Assembly (NCBI GenBank): GCA_000512085.1
Contig: ASPP01004852.1
Location: 1 to 21,909, forward strand
Source of the DNA: Reticulomyxa filosa
Taxonomy: Eukaryota > Foraminifera > Reticulomyxidae
DNA: 21,909 nucleotides
Direction: 5' to 3'
The first letter of the stretch is position 1, and every line of letters starts with the position of its first letter. A model generated the notes under the pieces. It searched no databases. It had not been told where the DNA came from and was given only the letters and a program-made list of their open reading frames with translations. Made by a program: the position numbers and the translations under genes. Below are positions 9,449-19,000 of the stretch, one piece after another.

Positions 9449-11741
9449 ATGGCAGAACAAGAGACAACTGTCCCTTTGGCTTTATCTGTTCAAATTTTGG
9501 AAATACAAAAGCCAACTGATTTGAAAAAAGACCAAAATCTAGTTTAGGCCTTCGAAGCCACTTTTGCTTTGTTTTTTAATGCAAACAAATAAAAAAAGCA
9601 ATAAATATATGTGAGATGTATGTAATATGAATGAATAAAATGATGGGAAAAAAAAGAGCTGTAAAATTCATGTGACAAGCAGTCGGGGGAGTTGGGAATT
9701 GACCAAATATTTCAAAGAAATTGAGATATTCCACGCCAATTTGATTGTGAATGAACAATATCGTGGAGTGTCATTGCCGCAATTACCAAACCGAAAGTTT
9801 TGAAGACGAAGAGTGAGAAGCAGAGCAAATAGGGGAGGTGTTTGGTGACATGTAAAAAGAGGATTTTTTTTTTAAAAAAAGGGTCGGTTCGTTTCAAGGA
9901 AGTATGGAAGATTATGTAAAAATAAAAACAGAAGAATACAAAACTTATTTTAATGGTGTTTTCCGAAGGACTATTTTATTGGGTGGCAAAGATGTTCAAG
10001 AATTTGGCCAATTTCCATCCGACGTGAGAAGAGCAGCTGATCACATTGCACAACATGAGGTCCCTTTTTTGTTTGTGTCCCTCTATTGATGTATACATCT
10101 ATGCCATCTCCACCGTTACAATCAAACATAGCGCATTCCATTGCGATCGGGCCAAATGAAAAAAGAAGGCGAAAAGTTCAAAGCATACCGAAATAGGTAT
10201 TAGTTTCATTTTGTGTGATTGAAAAAAAAAAGGACAAGCGTTTGGCAATTGCAAAACTAACAAATAAAGATACTTTGTATTGCTGCCCAGTTATTTGTTG
10301 CAATATTTTGAGAGCAAAGATGCGTATCAGATTGGTCTCTCTCCGAAAGGTTGTATTGATCTGACATCAACAAGGTCTTTGCTAATATATGAGGGCAGCG
10401 ACACTCTCCAATACGCCTTTGGAATTAAAACACCAAAGCGAACGTGGAAGTTGCAATGTGACAACGAATTGGACAAAGCAGAATGGGTCAGTACGCTTCG
10501 CAAATTGCTTGAATCAGGTTTGTCCCCGATTTTTTCCGCAGTGCCACTTGCACGACACATAATAATATACGTAACAATAAATGCAAACTCTATCAATTAT
10601 ATACAATTCCGATGTATATTTTTTTGTTAAAACAAAAAAAGAAAAAAATGGATATGTGCCTGAGTACACAAAGAGTGATAAAGATTCGACTGCATTGCCA
10701 GTCCAACAAACCGTGAAAATTGAAAATCAACAAGTCGAGCCGGTAATTTTAAAAAAAAACATAGAAAGGTTCATATTGTTTTGGATTCACAATTGGAAAA
10801 AAAAAAAAAAGCCAGGACCTTTGAAGGAGCAACGACAAGTAGCAACGAGTCAGGCAAATAATCATTTGGAAAAATTACAACAAGAATTGGACAAATTACA
10901 AACCACGTCCGATATAGAGAAAAATCAAATTCGCAGTGAATTGACCGAGTATCACAAAAAACAATTGGAAATCCAACAAGAAAAAATTCTGCAATTTAAA
11001 GAGCAAATCGAATTGATTACATCGGAAATGGCGCAGTTGGAAATGAAGCGAAACGAAGTGGACGCAGAATATGAAAAGAAGATCTCCGAGTTGCAAAGTG
11101 AAAATGAACGCTTGGCCGATAATTTGGAAACAACCAAACAGCGATTGGAAGCACAATTGACACTTAAAATGGAAATAATCGAGGAATTAGAGGGAAGAAA
11201 CGAAAAATTAGAAGCGACAAATGAAAAGTTAAGGACACATGTGCACACACACAAACACAACAAGACATTGATTTGAACGATTGTGATGCAACAACAAAGA
11301 TTGCAACAGGAGCTGGAAGAGCGCAAGGAAATTTCGTTGTGTATGGAAGGAGAGCTATTCAAATTTATTGGTGACACGGAAGCCAATTTAAAATTGAAAA
11401 AACAGCCGCAAAAAAAAACATGTGGTTTTCATTGCCAATTCCAAACATATCATGTGGTTTGATGCACCAGACAAAGGCAAAATGAGTTCGGATTTTCTAT
11501 GTCCACTCCACGTTCACTGTTTATTTTAACAATCAATACTGTTGTGTTTTGGCAAATTCAATATATAGTGCTGGTTCAGAAAGTTGAGGTCATGGACGAA
11601 AATGTCAACAATACAATCGGAAAAGAATATCCTCATTGGTTCAAAGTCGTTGGACATGATAGAATTGCCTTGTTTGTTACCGGTGACGAAAAGACAAAGA
11701 ATCAATGGATCGCACTGTTTAATAAGTCTTTGCCAAAATAA
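9449..11741 (+). CDS. PX-PH-coiled coil-PH domain protein (nine exons, about 530 aa)
   Basis: Probable phosphoinositide-binding peripheral membrane protein. Exons: 9449-9541, 9657-9796, 9903-10059, 10132-10196, 10270-10517, 10642-10742, 10812-11227, 11300-11511, 11580-11741. Introns are GT...AG and keep phase. The first three exons form a PX domain (about 12-125): IHVTSSRGSWELTKYFKEIE, then LPQLPNR, then EEYKTYFNGVF and the FGQF end. Exons 4-5 form the first PH domain (about 136-234): SGQMKKEGEKFKAYRNRYFV across a splice, YFESKD, and the final helix DKAEWVSTLRKLLES with its invariant Trp. Exons 6-8 give a coiled coil of about 150 residues (LEKLQQELDKL, IEELEGRNEKLEATNEKL). Exons 8-9 form a second PH domain: GELFKFIGDTEANL, VVFIANSKHIMWF, and the final helix KNQWIALFNKS. 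Exon 8 has one base too many at an A9 run (11410-11418); with eight A's the PH frame is continuous. The first two introns have purine-rich 3' ends and are the least certain. The stop overlaps an AATAAA. Role in endosomal trafficking or signalling is inferred from domains only. Confidence 0.82.
10743..10811 (+). other. 69-nt intron of the PX-PH gene that reads through in frame
   Basis: The intron starts GTAATT after a Glu-Pro codon pair and ends in an A-rich stretch with AAAG before Pro-Gly-Pro. It is 23 codons long and has no stop, so retention would add 23 residues including FILFWIHNW and a Lys run between the first PH domain and the coiled coil. Splicing gives a smoother linker and matches the length of neighbouring introns, so I treat it as an intron. 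Confidence 0.55.
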
Positions 11742-12043
11742 ATTTCCTTCACAAAAAATGTGGTGATTGTTGTTGTGAATTTTAACGATCAAGTTGTTAT
11801 ACACTACCTTATCTTTGCTTTGGAACAAAAAATATCAATGAGGTCATGGTGTTTGTTTAAGTTAATTTTTTCCACGATTAAAATAAATCTATCATTTTTC
11901 TTTAACAACACATTTTTATTTTTTAAAAAGATAAATACTGCTTGATTACAATTTTTCGATCGTAAACAAATTGACAAGGGGAGAACGAAAGGGAAGTGTT
12001 CTAAATTCGAAAAAGTAAAACAGTTACATTTAATAAAATAATC
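11742..12043. other. Short intergenic region between tandem genes
   Basis: This spacer of about 300 nt lies between the PX-PH gene and the CWF19L1-like gene, both on the plus strand. It should hold the 3' UTR of the first and the promoter of the second. AATAAA-type sequence occurs near 11880. I see no other signal. Confidence 0.5.
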
Positions 12044-14243
12044 ATGTCAGTGAAAAAGATAATAGTAGTTGGTGATGTTTGCGGGAATTTTGAATTTATG
12101 TTTAGTCGTATTAATATGATCAACAACAAACAGGGTCCATTTGATATTGTGTTTTGTGTCGGAAATTTTTTTGGCACAAACGGCAGCAAAAATCTGGAAC
12201 CCTATTTGAAGAACGATAACGACCATGTGATAAGTGTGCCGACGTACTTTATAACCTCGGATGACGAGGATACAAAATGGATTGACAAAATGGAGGATAG
12301 TAAAGGCAAGGAAGAGTCAGTGGAAGTGTGTAAGAATTTGTATTATTTGGGGAGATACGGCGTGCAAACGATCAAAGGATTAAATGTAGCCTATTTAAGT
12401 GGTGTGTACGACTCACTTCACTTTTCCACCAAACCAGAACAAGACGAAACAAACAGAGTGTATCGCAAATACTACAGTACATATGACATCAAACATCTGT
12501 CTTGTGACCGCGTGGATGTGTTGTTGACAAGTGAGTGGGGGAGAGGATTTTACCACGCCATCGCGCACGGATTGGATAAAAGCTCGTCCCTCTTACCGTA
12601 CTCGATCCACGACTTTGTGGGCATAGGTTCGCCGGTGGTCAGCAAGTTGGCATGCAGATGCGCCCCGCAATACCACTTTGCAGGCGACGCGCATCATCGC
12701 AACACATTTTTGCAACTAATGCCGTACCGCAACGAGCGTGCCAATTCAACGACAACAGCAGCAATAACAACAGCAACAGCAGCAATAACAACAGCAACAG
12801 CAGCAATAACAACAGCAACAGCAACAGTAACAACAATAGCGCCGACAACGCTGACACGCTTCATTGCACTGGCACCTGTGGGCAAAGAGCAAAAGAGCAA
12901 GTACTTGTACGCGTGCAATATAACCTTGGCGTCGACTGCGAACGACGAAAAAAGCAAGGACGTCGGACTCGTGGCGAGTACTCCTTGTCCATACAATCTG
13001 CCCTATGTGAACTTGAACGCAAACGACCCGAATAAGCGAAGGAAGTCGAGCGACGGTCGGACGTCGATAACATCGAGTGCGGGGGCCGACGACATGGACT
13101 CCAAAAGCACGTCCGGACAAGACCACGACGAACCCGAGTTGAAACGAGTCATTCACAAACGCAAGTTTGAACAAATGGTGGAAAATGAAAGCGGAAAGTC
13201 GTCCATGGTCAATGTGCGCTGGACGACACACCGTCCGAATGGACCTCCGCCCGCAAATTATGTCTGCTACAAATGTGGAGTGCCTGGACATTATATTCAG
13301 GAATGTTCCAAATACAAACCCAGCGAAGGAAAGAGTGGTATGCAAACAACACGTATACACACATACATACATAATTAGGTTGATGCTTTTGTCTTAACGC
13401 AAACGTGAACAGTGGACACGGCGTTGCCCGGAGGAAATCGCGATGATTATTTTTTTGAGAGATTTGGTGGCCGTCGTGCCATGAAACGCGCCAAAAAGTC
13501 GGGCGGAGAGTGCTGGTTTTGTTTGGGATCGAACAAGTTAGAAGGACATATGATCGTGAGTGTGGGGGAAAATACATACTTGGCTTTGGCCAAAGGACCT
13601 CTCGTAGAGGATCACATCTTAATTGTCCCCATTCACCATCTTCCAAATAGTATGAAATTCACTCCTGGTGTTCGTCGCGAAATTGAAAAGTACTTGCTGT
13701 GCTTGGAAAAGTGTTACGAAAAAGAACAAAAGCGATTGCTCATCTGCGATCGAAATCTACAAACCAAGTATGCTTCACAACACGGATATTTGGAAATTGT
13801 CGCCGTTGAAAAAAATAAACTGGACAATCTCGAAGATATCTTAACAAAAGAAGCCGTCAAAGAATCTATTGAATTCCAAAAAATTACCAAAGATGCCAAC
13901 CTTGCCTCAGTTTTGCCTTGCTTTTACTTTTGTCGGCTATTGCTTTTTAATAAATTTTAATCGCAAATGTTTGTACCATTTGTTTATTTTGACATAGTAT
14001 GTTGGAGCATTCGGACATCTGGTATTGCATGAAAGAGGAGGTGAACGCTATGTTCACAGTGTACAATCTGCCCTCAAACACATTCCATTAAATTTTCTGA
14101 GACGGGTCATCGCCATACAAATTGGTTGTCCCGAAAAAGCAGAGTGGACTGCTTGCATTCAAGATGTTGCTGATGAAAGTAACTTGACTAGCAAGTTGAA
14201 AGAAAAGTTTAAGCCTTATGATTGGACGCTGCGAAACAAATAA
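12044..14243 (+). CDS. CWF19L1: CWF19L1/Drn1-like lariat-debranching-associated protein (three exons, 678 aa)
   Basis: Family members (human CWF19L1, yeast Drn1) associate with the spliceosome and the lariat debranching enzyme Dbr1. Exons are 12044-13337, 13413-13909 and 13998-14243; introns are 75 nt (branch-like CTTAAC near its end) and 88 nt, and phases agree. Residues 5-236 form the metallophosphoesterase-like domain (VVGDVCGNFEFMF, FDIVFCVGNFFGT, VDVLLTSEWG, YHFAGDAHHR, LMPYRNE) and continue after a repeat insert with TRFIALAPVG and KYLYACNI. A CCHC knuckle lies at 408-421 (CYKCGVPGHYIQEC). The CwfJ C-terminal domain 1 (about 462-565) has CWFC at 465-468, LALAKGPLVEDHILIVPIHH, and HGYLEIVAV where human has a H-x-Q-x-Q motif; here only the His is kept. 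Domain 2 fills the last exon (GAFGHLVLHERGGERYVH, CPEKAEW, KFKPYDWTLRNK). A 21-bp tandem repeat inserts Thr/Ala-rich sequence at about 238-265. Identity is firm. Loss of HIT-type residues suggests a scaffold role or relaxed catalysis. Confidence 0.93.
12754..12837 (+). repeat. Coding minisatellite: three perfect 21-bp copies plus one diverged copy
   Basis: The 21-base unit AACAGCAGCAATAACAACAGC (reported as AACAGCAGCAATAAC then AACAGC) starts at 12754, 12775 and 12796, with a diverged fourth copy from 12817. In the gene's frame each copy encodes seven residues, TAAITTA. It sits between the conserved LMPYRNE and TRFIALA segments of the CWF19L1 metallophosphoesterase-like domain. The perfect copies indicate recent expansion or homogenisation. 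Confidence 0.95.
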
Positions 14244-15325
14244 TGTGTTTTTTTACTCTAACTTCTGTTTTCTACGTTCTCACTCAAGATTTTTTCTTTT
14301 TGAATGGAGCGATTACAATATTCACAATGTGGAACAACAAAATTAGATTGGCTATTTACAACACACAAGTAACGACTTCAAATTTTCACGTTGAAACAAT
14401 TCCTATATGTTTCAATGTTTTCAGAAAGTTGGCTGCTTATAAATTTTAAAGGATCCAAACAAATCGTTGTTACATTTTTTTTGATTTTACGTTATTTCTA
14501 TTATTTTAAAAACAACTCTTTCTTTAAAAAATAAAGCACTCCAAATTATCCAAACAGTTTTGTGATTAGCTGCAAAAAAATTATAAAGCAAAATATTTTC
14601 GTAATCAAACATTTTTCACGGAAACTGAAATAAGCACAATGAACAAACTTACTGAGTTATTGTTTTTTGAAAGGTCCTTGCAAATATTAGTACTTTAATT
14701 TCTTTTTTATTTATGAATTGTGGGGAGTTGGTAAATGCTCTTATTGAGACCAGTTTTTAATAAAATTGAATAAAAGAAGTGAAGAAGTTACTCTCTATAA
14801 TAAGGTCTTGCTCTACAACGTTATTATTTTTTACTTTTTTGTTTTTCTTTTAGCTTGTGAATATAGAGCTTTTTTGTTTTAGTATCATTTTGATTTTATT
14901 ACACTAATCCCAGCTGGGATCAAAGAAACGATTTTACAAGTAAACTTCTTCAGATTTCATTTTCAAAAATTGCTGTTGTTCATTTGTTTGAAATTTTTCA
15001 ATTTTGTAATTCAAAATTTTTCTGTTAAGACTACAAATGCTTCCGCTTGAGTTACAAAAAATAAAAAAACCAGAACGATAATTCATATTTTTACAAAAAA
15101 ATTACAACTTTATGACACCATCTTTAGTGCATTTGACGTTTGCTGCTCTTTTTGAAACTTTGCTCTCAAAATCGTGCTTCATTTCATTCAAGAGAGAAAA
15201 AAAACAACGACAAACAAGCAATCAATACACACATTCCAGATCATTCACAAATCAATCAAAAATATATCTTTTTCTTAAAAAAAAATTCAATAACATCACG
15301 CGCAATTGCAAATAAAAAAAATATT
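14244..15325. other. Convergent AT-rich intergenic region of about 1.1 kb
   Basis: This spacer separates the 3' ends of the CWF19L1-like gene (+) and the DysF-C2 gene (-). An AATAAA at 14530-14535 could serve the plus-strand gene. The open frames here (14222-14449, 15112-15315, 15140-15406) have low-complexity composition and no recognisable domain. I see no tRNA or other structured RNA, though a small nucleolar RNA could be missed by eye. Confidence 0.5.
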
Positions 15326-16039
15326 TCAATCCGAACTAAGCCATCCGAGCCACCCTTTTTGTTTGTTATGTGTATGTGGCTGATTATTCTTATTGTGGTT
15401 GCTTGATTGCAATGCAGAGTCTGAAGAGGACGGTTCTTCGTGAATTGCTTTAACAGATTGCCAGATAGTTTCGACTTCAATAGTTACAAGTAATTGTCCT
15501 CTTTTTTGACCAAGTTCGTTTCCTTGTTCATCCAATAAATGAATCCATCTATTCTCGATATTTTCTTGGTTGATATTCATTTTAAGTTTGTGTTGCCCAA
15601 CAAAATCATTGCTTGATGCTGGATCCCAGTCCATGACTTCAAATCTTATGAAGAATCCAGCTGTCCAAATTATAGTATATACAAAAAAAAGTAATTTATT
15701 TAGAATGATATAAATTGAACGTGGAAGGACTTAACATGCTTTTTTAATGGCACGTAATACATTTTCACTTAAATCAAAGTCCAATGCTTGCTTCCATGTT
15801 GGATTCAAGGCCCGCCTCATTACTCTTGTAGATTTGGTGATTCCATGAATAGTCACTTCAACATCTGTTCCACCGAACGAATGGAGCAAACACACACATT
15901 TTCAAATATAAGTATAAGTATTGGACAGAGAGTAGATGTAACAAGGATCCGCCATTTGGCTGGGATTGGTAACAACTAGATTTTTGCCAGCGTGGATAAT
16001 AACTCTTAATACGCCATTCATATTATGAAGATCGATCAA
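15326..16039 (-). other. C2 domain module (last three exons of the DysF-C2 gene)
   Basis: Exons 15-17 encode a near-canonical C2 domain, a beta sandwich that binds membranes, often with Ca2+. Only the splice from 15943 to 15864 gives the DPYVEV motif; reading through instead meets an in-frame TGA. The second splice (15736 to 15660) joins RAIKKA to GFFIRFEVMDWD. Loop 1 reads N-x5-D instead of D-x5-D, and loop 3 is the complete D-x-D-x5-D. Ca2+ binding is therefore plausible but may be weakened. The domain is followed by a Ser/Asn/His-rich tail ending in GWLGWLSSD. Confidence 0.88.
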
Positions 16040-19000
16040 CTTTTACATACGCCACATACAAATATATAATATATACATGTATGTAATACCAAAAAAAAAA
16101 AAATTTAAACTCAACTAAAGGTTGATTTTTATCACGATATTGGACAAAGTTTTCTACATAAGATTGTGCTTCCTCATTTGCTCTATGTGTGAGTACGTGC
16201 AAAACGGGATGATCATGAATACGTCGTAGACGTTGTCTTTGTCGGACAAGTTTGTCCGCCAAATTAACCAGCGAAAAGAGTTTCATTTGCTCTTGTTTTT
16301 TGCCATATTTGGGATCTTTCAGTTGTTCTTTGATCTTTTCGGTCTCTTTTTGTTCTTTTTCCAATTCCAGTTGGTCCTCCTTCTCTGATCTCTCAGTCAT
16401 AAGCAGGACATGTTGATGGAATAATTCGCTATTGGAAGTCTTCATCAATTCCAAAACATCGTAATACAAATGCAAAGGATGGTTTTCATCTATTAATGGA
16501 AGCTTTTCCTTGTCAAAGTCCGCAGCATTGAAACTTGTAAACAAGTCCAATAATTCGTCAAAATCTTTGGTAATTATCAAATTGTCTTGTGCTCGGAACA
16601 ACCGAGGCGTACGTCCGATTAATGCCTCACGCATTCTTTTGCTGAGCAGCCTGCCTAAGCCACACGATACCAATCGAAATTCTTTCCATCGCAAACAATC
16701 ATCGCATTTTGCCAAATATCCAAGCAATTTCTCCAATAACCCCAATGACATTACTGTTGTCGTATCCACTTTGCCGGTTTGGTACAGCTCAAACGAAAAG
16801 TAATATTGATTTTGAACATCGAGGAATTGAACCGCCATATTCGCTGCTGCTCGTTCCAACGAAGAGTGGATCAACTCTTTCGATTCCGTTACAAACACAT
16901 ACGCTGACTCTATCAGTCCTAAGTGATAATCCTCATACGTTTCTTTCGAGTGCTGTTATCAATATCAATATAAAATAAATATATATTTATATGTATATAA
17001 ATTATTCTTTTTTTTAAAAAATTCAAACTGGTTGTTTTGGTTCTTCTTGATCTTGCAAATACTGAAGCAATTTATCTCCAAACTCGGTTACAATATCGAG
17101 TATTCTCGCAATGCTTGATAGTTTCACACACGCGTGCCTCAGTTCCCTCTTAAATATCGCCTCTTCAAGCAAATGCCTGTTATTCCATGTGTTGGATTAT
17201 TTATTGAATGCAAAAAAAAAAAAAAATTGTATGTTACATGTCTTCATTGGCTTCCAAGTTGTCAATGTTTTTGATCACGCTCGATATGTCTTCTACTGCT
17301 ACATCATCAATAGTTTGCTCAAGCAATTTGACACCATCTTGCAATGTTTGCATATTGGAAAATATCACCTCGTAGTCTTTGTAGCTTGGCTCTCTTGTCG
17401 TTATGTGATTGTTCTGCTTGCCATCGTGTAGCTCTTCTTCAAAAGGCTATCCATTTCATTTTTGTTCATGAGTAAACAAAAAATAAATAAACAAATGAAA
17501 ATGAAAATGAAGATACCGGTATTCGATATCTGGGACTAGTGGAAGAGGATGTGCCAGTACCCTTAATATCACACACACACATGCACACACAAATAAACAA
17601 TTGTGAGAATTGAAAAATGAAAAATACAAATTGAAAAAGGACGACATACGGCAAAATCAGTAAATGAAGTATTGGTAATCTTCAACAGATATTTGATCAA
17701 CAAAAGCAATTGCTGATAAAATTGAGATGCGGTTTCCATGGCTTCAGGTGGGAAGGATCTAATGTTTGCAAAATATGCATCCATTTCACTGTCAATAAAC
17801 GAAGAGGAATCTGTAATCAGATCTGCCCAAGTAATCTTGTGATTGTCGTCTTCTGAGTTTCGTGCTGCTTGACGCGCCGTGCGATCGCGCAAATGGATTT
17901 CATCCATTTCAGCGTTCTCCATTTCTTCGTGTCTTTCGTTTTGAGCTCGTTTTTGCTCGATTTCTTCTTCGACTTTTGTCACATCTCTTGTCACTGGGGA
18001 CTCCCATTTTTCCGTTTTTGCCGCCTTTTCAACGGCGTCTCCGCAACGCTGAAGTGACTTTTTCAGCCAATTTTGCAAACGACTTGTCACTTCCATTTGC
18101 ACAAAACTGAACACTTGATCCACTTTCTGATACGCTCCCGATTCGCCAATTTGCTTTAGTTCATCCACATACACATCGTCACGGGTCATTATTTCCTCAA
18201 TTCGTACTTGATGCAGGTTGTTCAACGGCTCCGGTGATGCCATTCGCTTCTTCTTGTTTTCTTTTGGCATATTCCCATCTTCTTCTTCCTCTTCCTCCTC
18301 CTCCTCCTCTTCTTCTTCTTCTTCTTCATCATCCCCAGGAGATGCCATTTTACTGTTCGCAACTCGTTCCTTTTCACGTTGCAAATACGCGTATATCGAG
18401 TATTGTCTTTGCAACAAAAGCTGCAATCGATAAGATCCCGTCAGCAATGTGCAATAGGCCAACTCCAAACTCTCTTTATTCGATGCCAACAATGCAGTCG
18501 AGTCACTCACAAATTTTTGTGCTAACGCCTCCATTCCGGCCTATGTTAAATCATTTCATATATATATATATATGTATGCATATATAATAATATATGTATG
18601 GCATTACCTCTGGAATGGTATTGAAAATTCCATATTCCCACAGTTTGACGCTAAGATGAGAATCATTTTTGATAAGCACCTCCACATCTTGGACAAAATC
18701 AAGCCACTCTTTTTTTTTGCTTTCATCGCCAAAATACAGGGACAGATCGAGTTGCTTTGCATTTGTTTTTGCGTCACCTATCTTTTGTGTTGCCTCTTTT
18801 GCTTCTTCATCGGCCTCCTTGTCTTCTTCTTCATCCATCTCTTTGTCGTCCTGGCTATTTGCTGTGTCGTCTTGCTTCTGATTGTCAGCGTTTTAGCTTG
18901 ACTTTCCGTCAATCCGTTCAGAATTGCGGTAATTTCGTGATGTTCTTTTGTCTTTCCGTACTAAATAAGATCATACACATGTTTATTGTAATTTGTGTAC

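Noticed and set aside
12754-12837. CRISPR-like array
   Set aside because: The repeats are contiguous with no spacers and lie in a eukaryotic coding exon.
12652-13035. Plus-strand Asn/Ser-rich frame across the 21-bp repeat
   Set aside because: Poly-Asn/Ser would be typical of protist low complexity, but the conserved sequence before and after the repeat is in the Thr/Ala frame.
12639-13372. Minus-strand open frames with poly-Leu, poly-Val or poly-Cys through the CWF19L1 repeat
   Set aside because: They are antisense readings of the 21-bp coding repeat. The plus strand encodes a conserved family protein on both sides in one frame.
14222-14449. 75-codon plus-strand frame overlapping the CWF19L1 stop
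   Set aside because: It begins inside the conserved C-terminus in another frame and continues into T-rich 3' UTR.
15865-15942. In-frame TGA in the C2 domain as selenocysteine or stop readthrough
   Set aside because: A GT...AG intron with matching phase removes it and creates the conserved DPYVEV motif.
16510-16978. Plus-strand open frames opposite exon 14
   Set aside because: They have no domain, while the minus strand is open for 279 codons with correct splice phase at both ends.
18218-18433. Plus-strand poly-Ser/poly-Pro frames
   Set aside because: Antisense shadows of the poly-Glu tract in exon 10.
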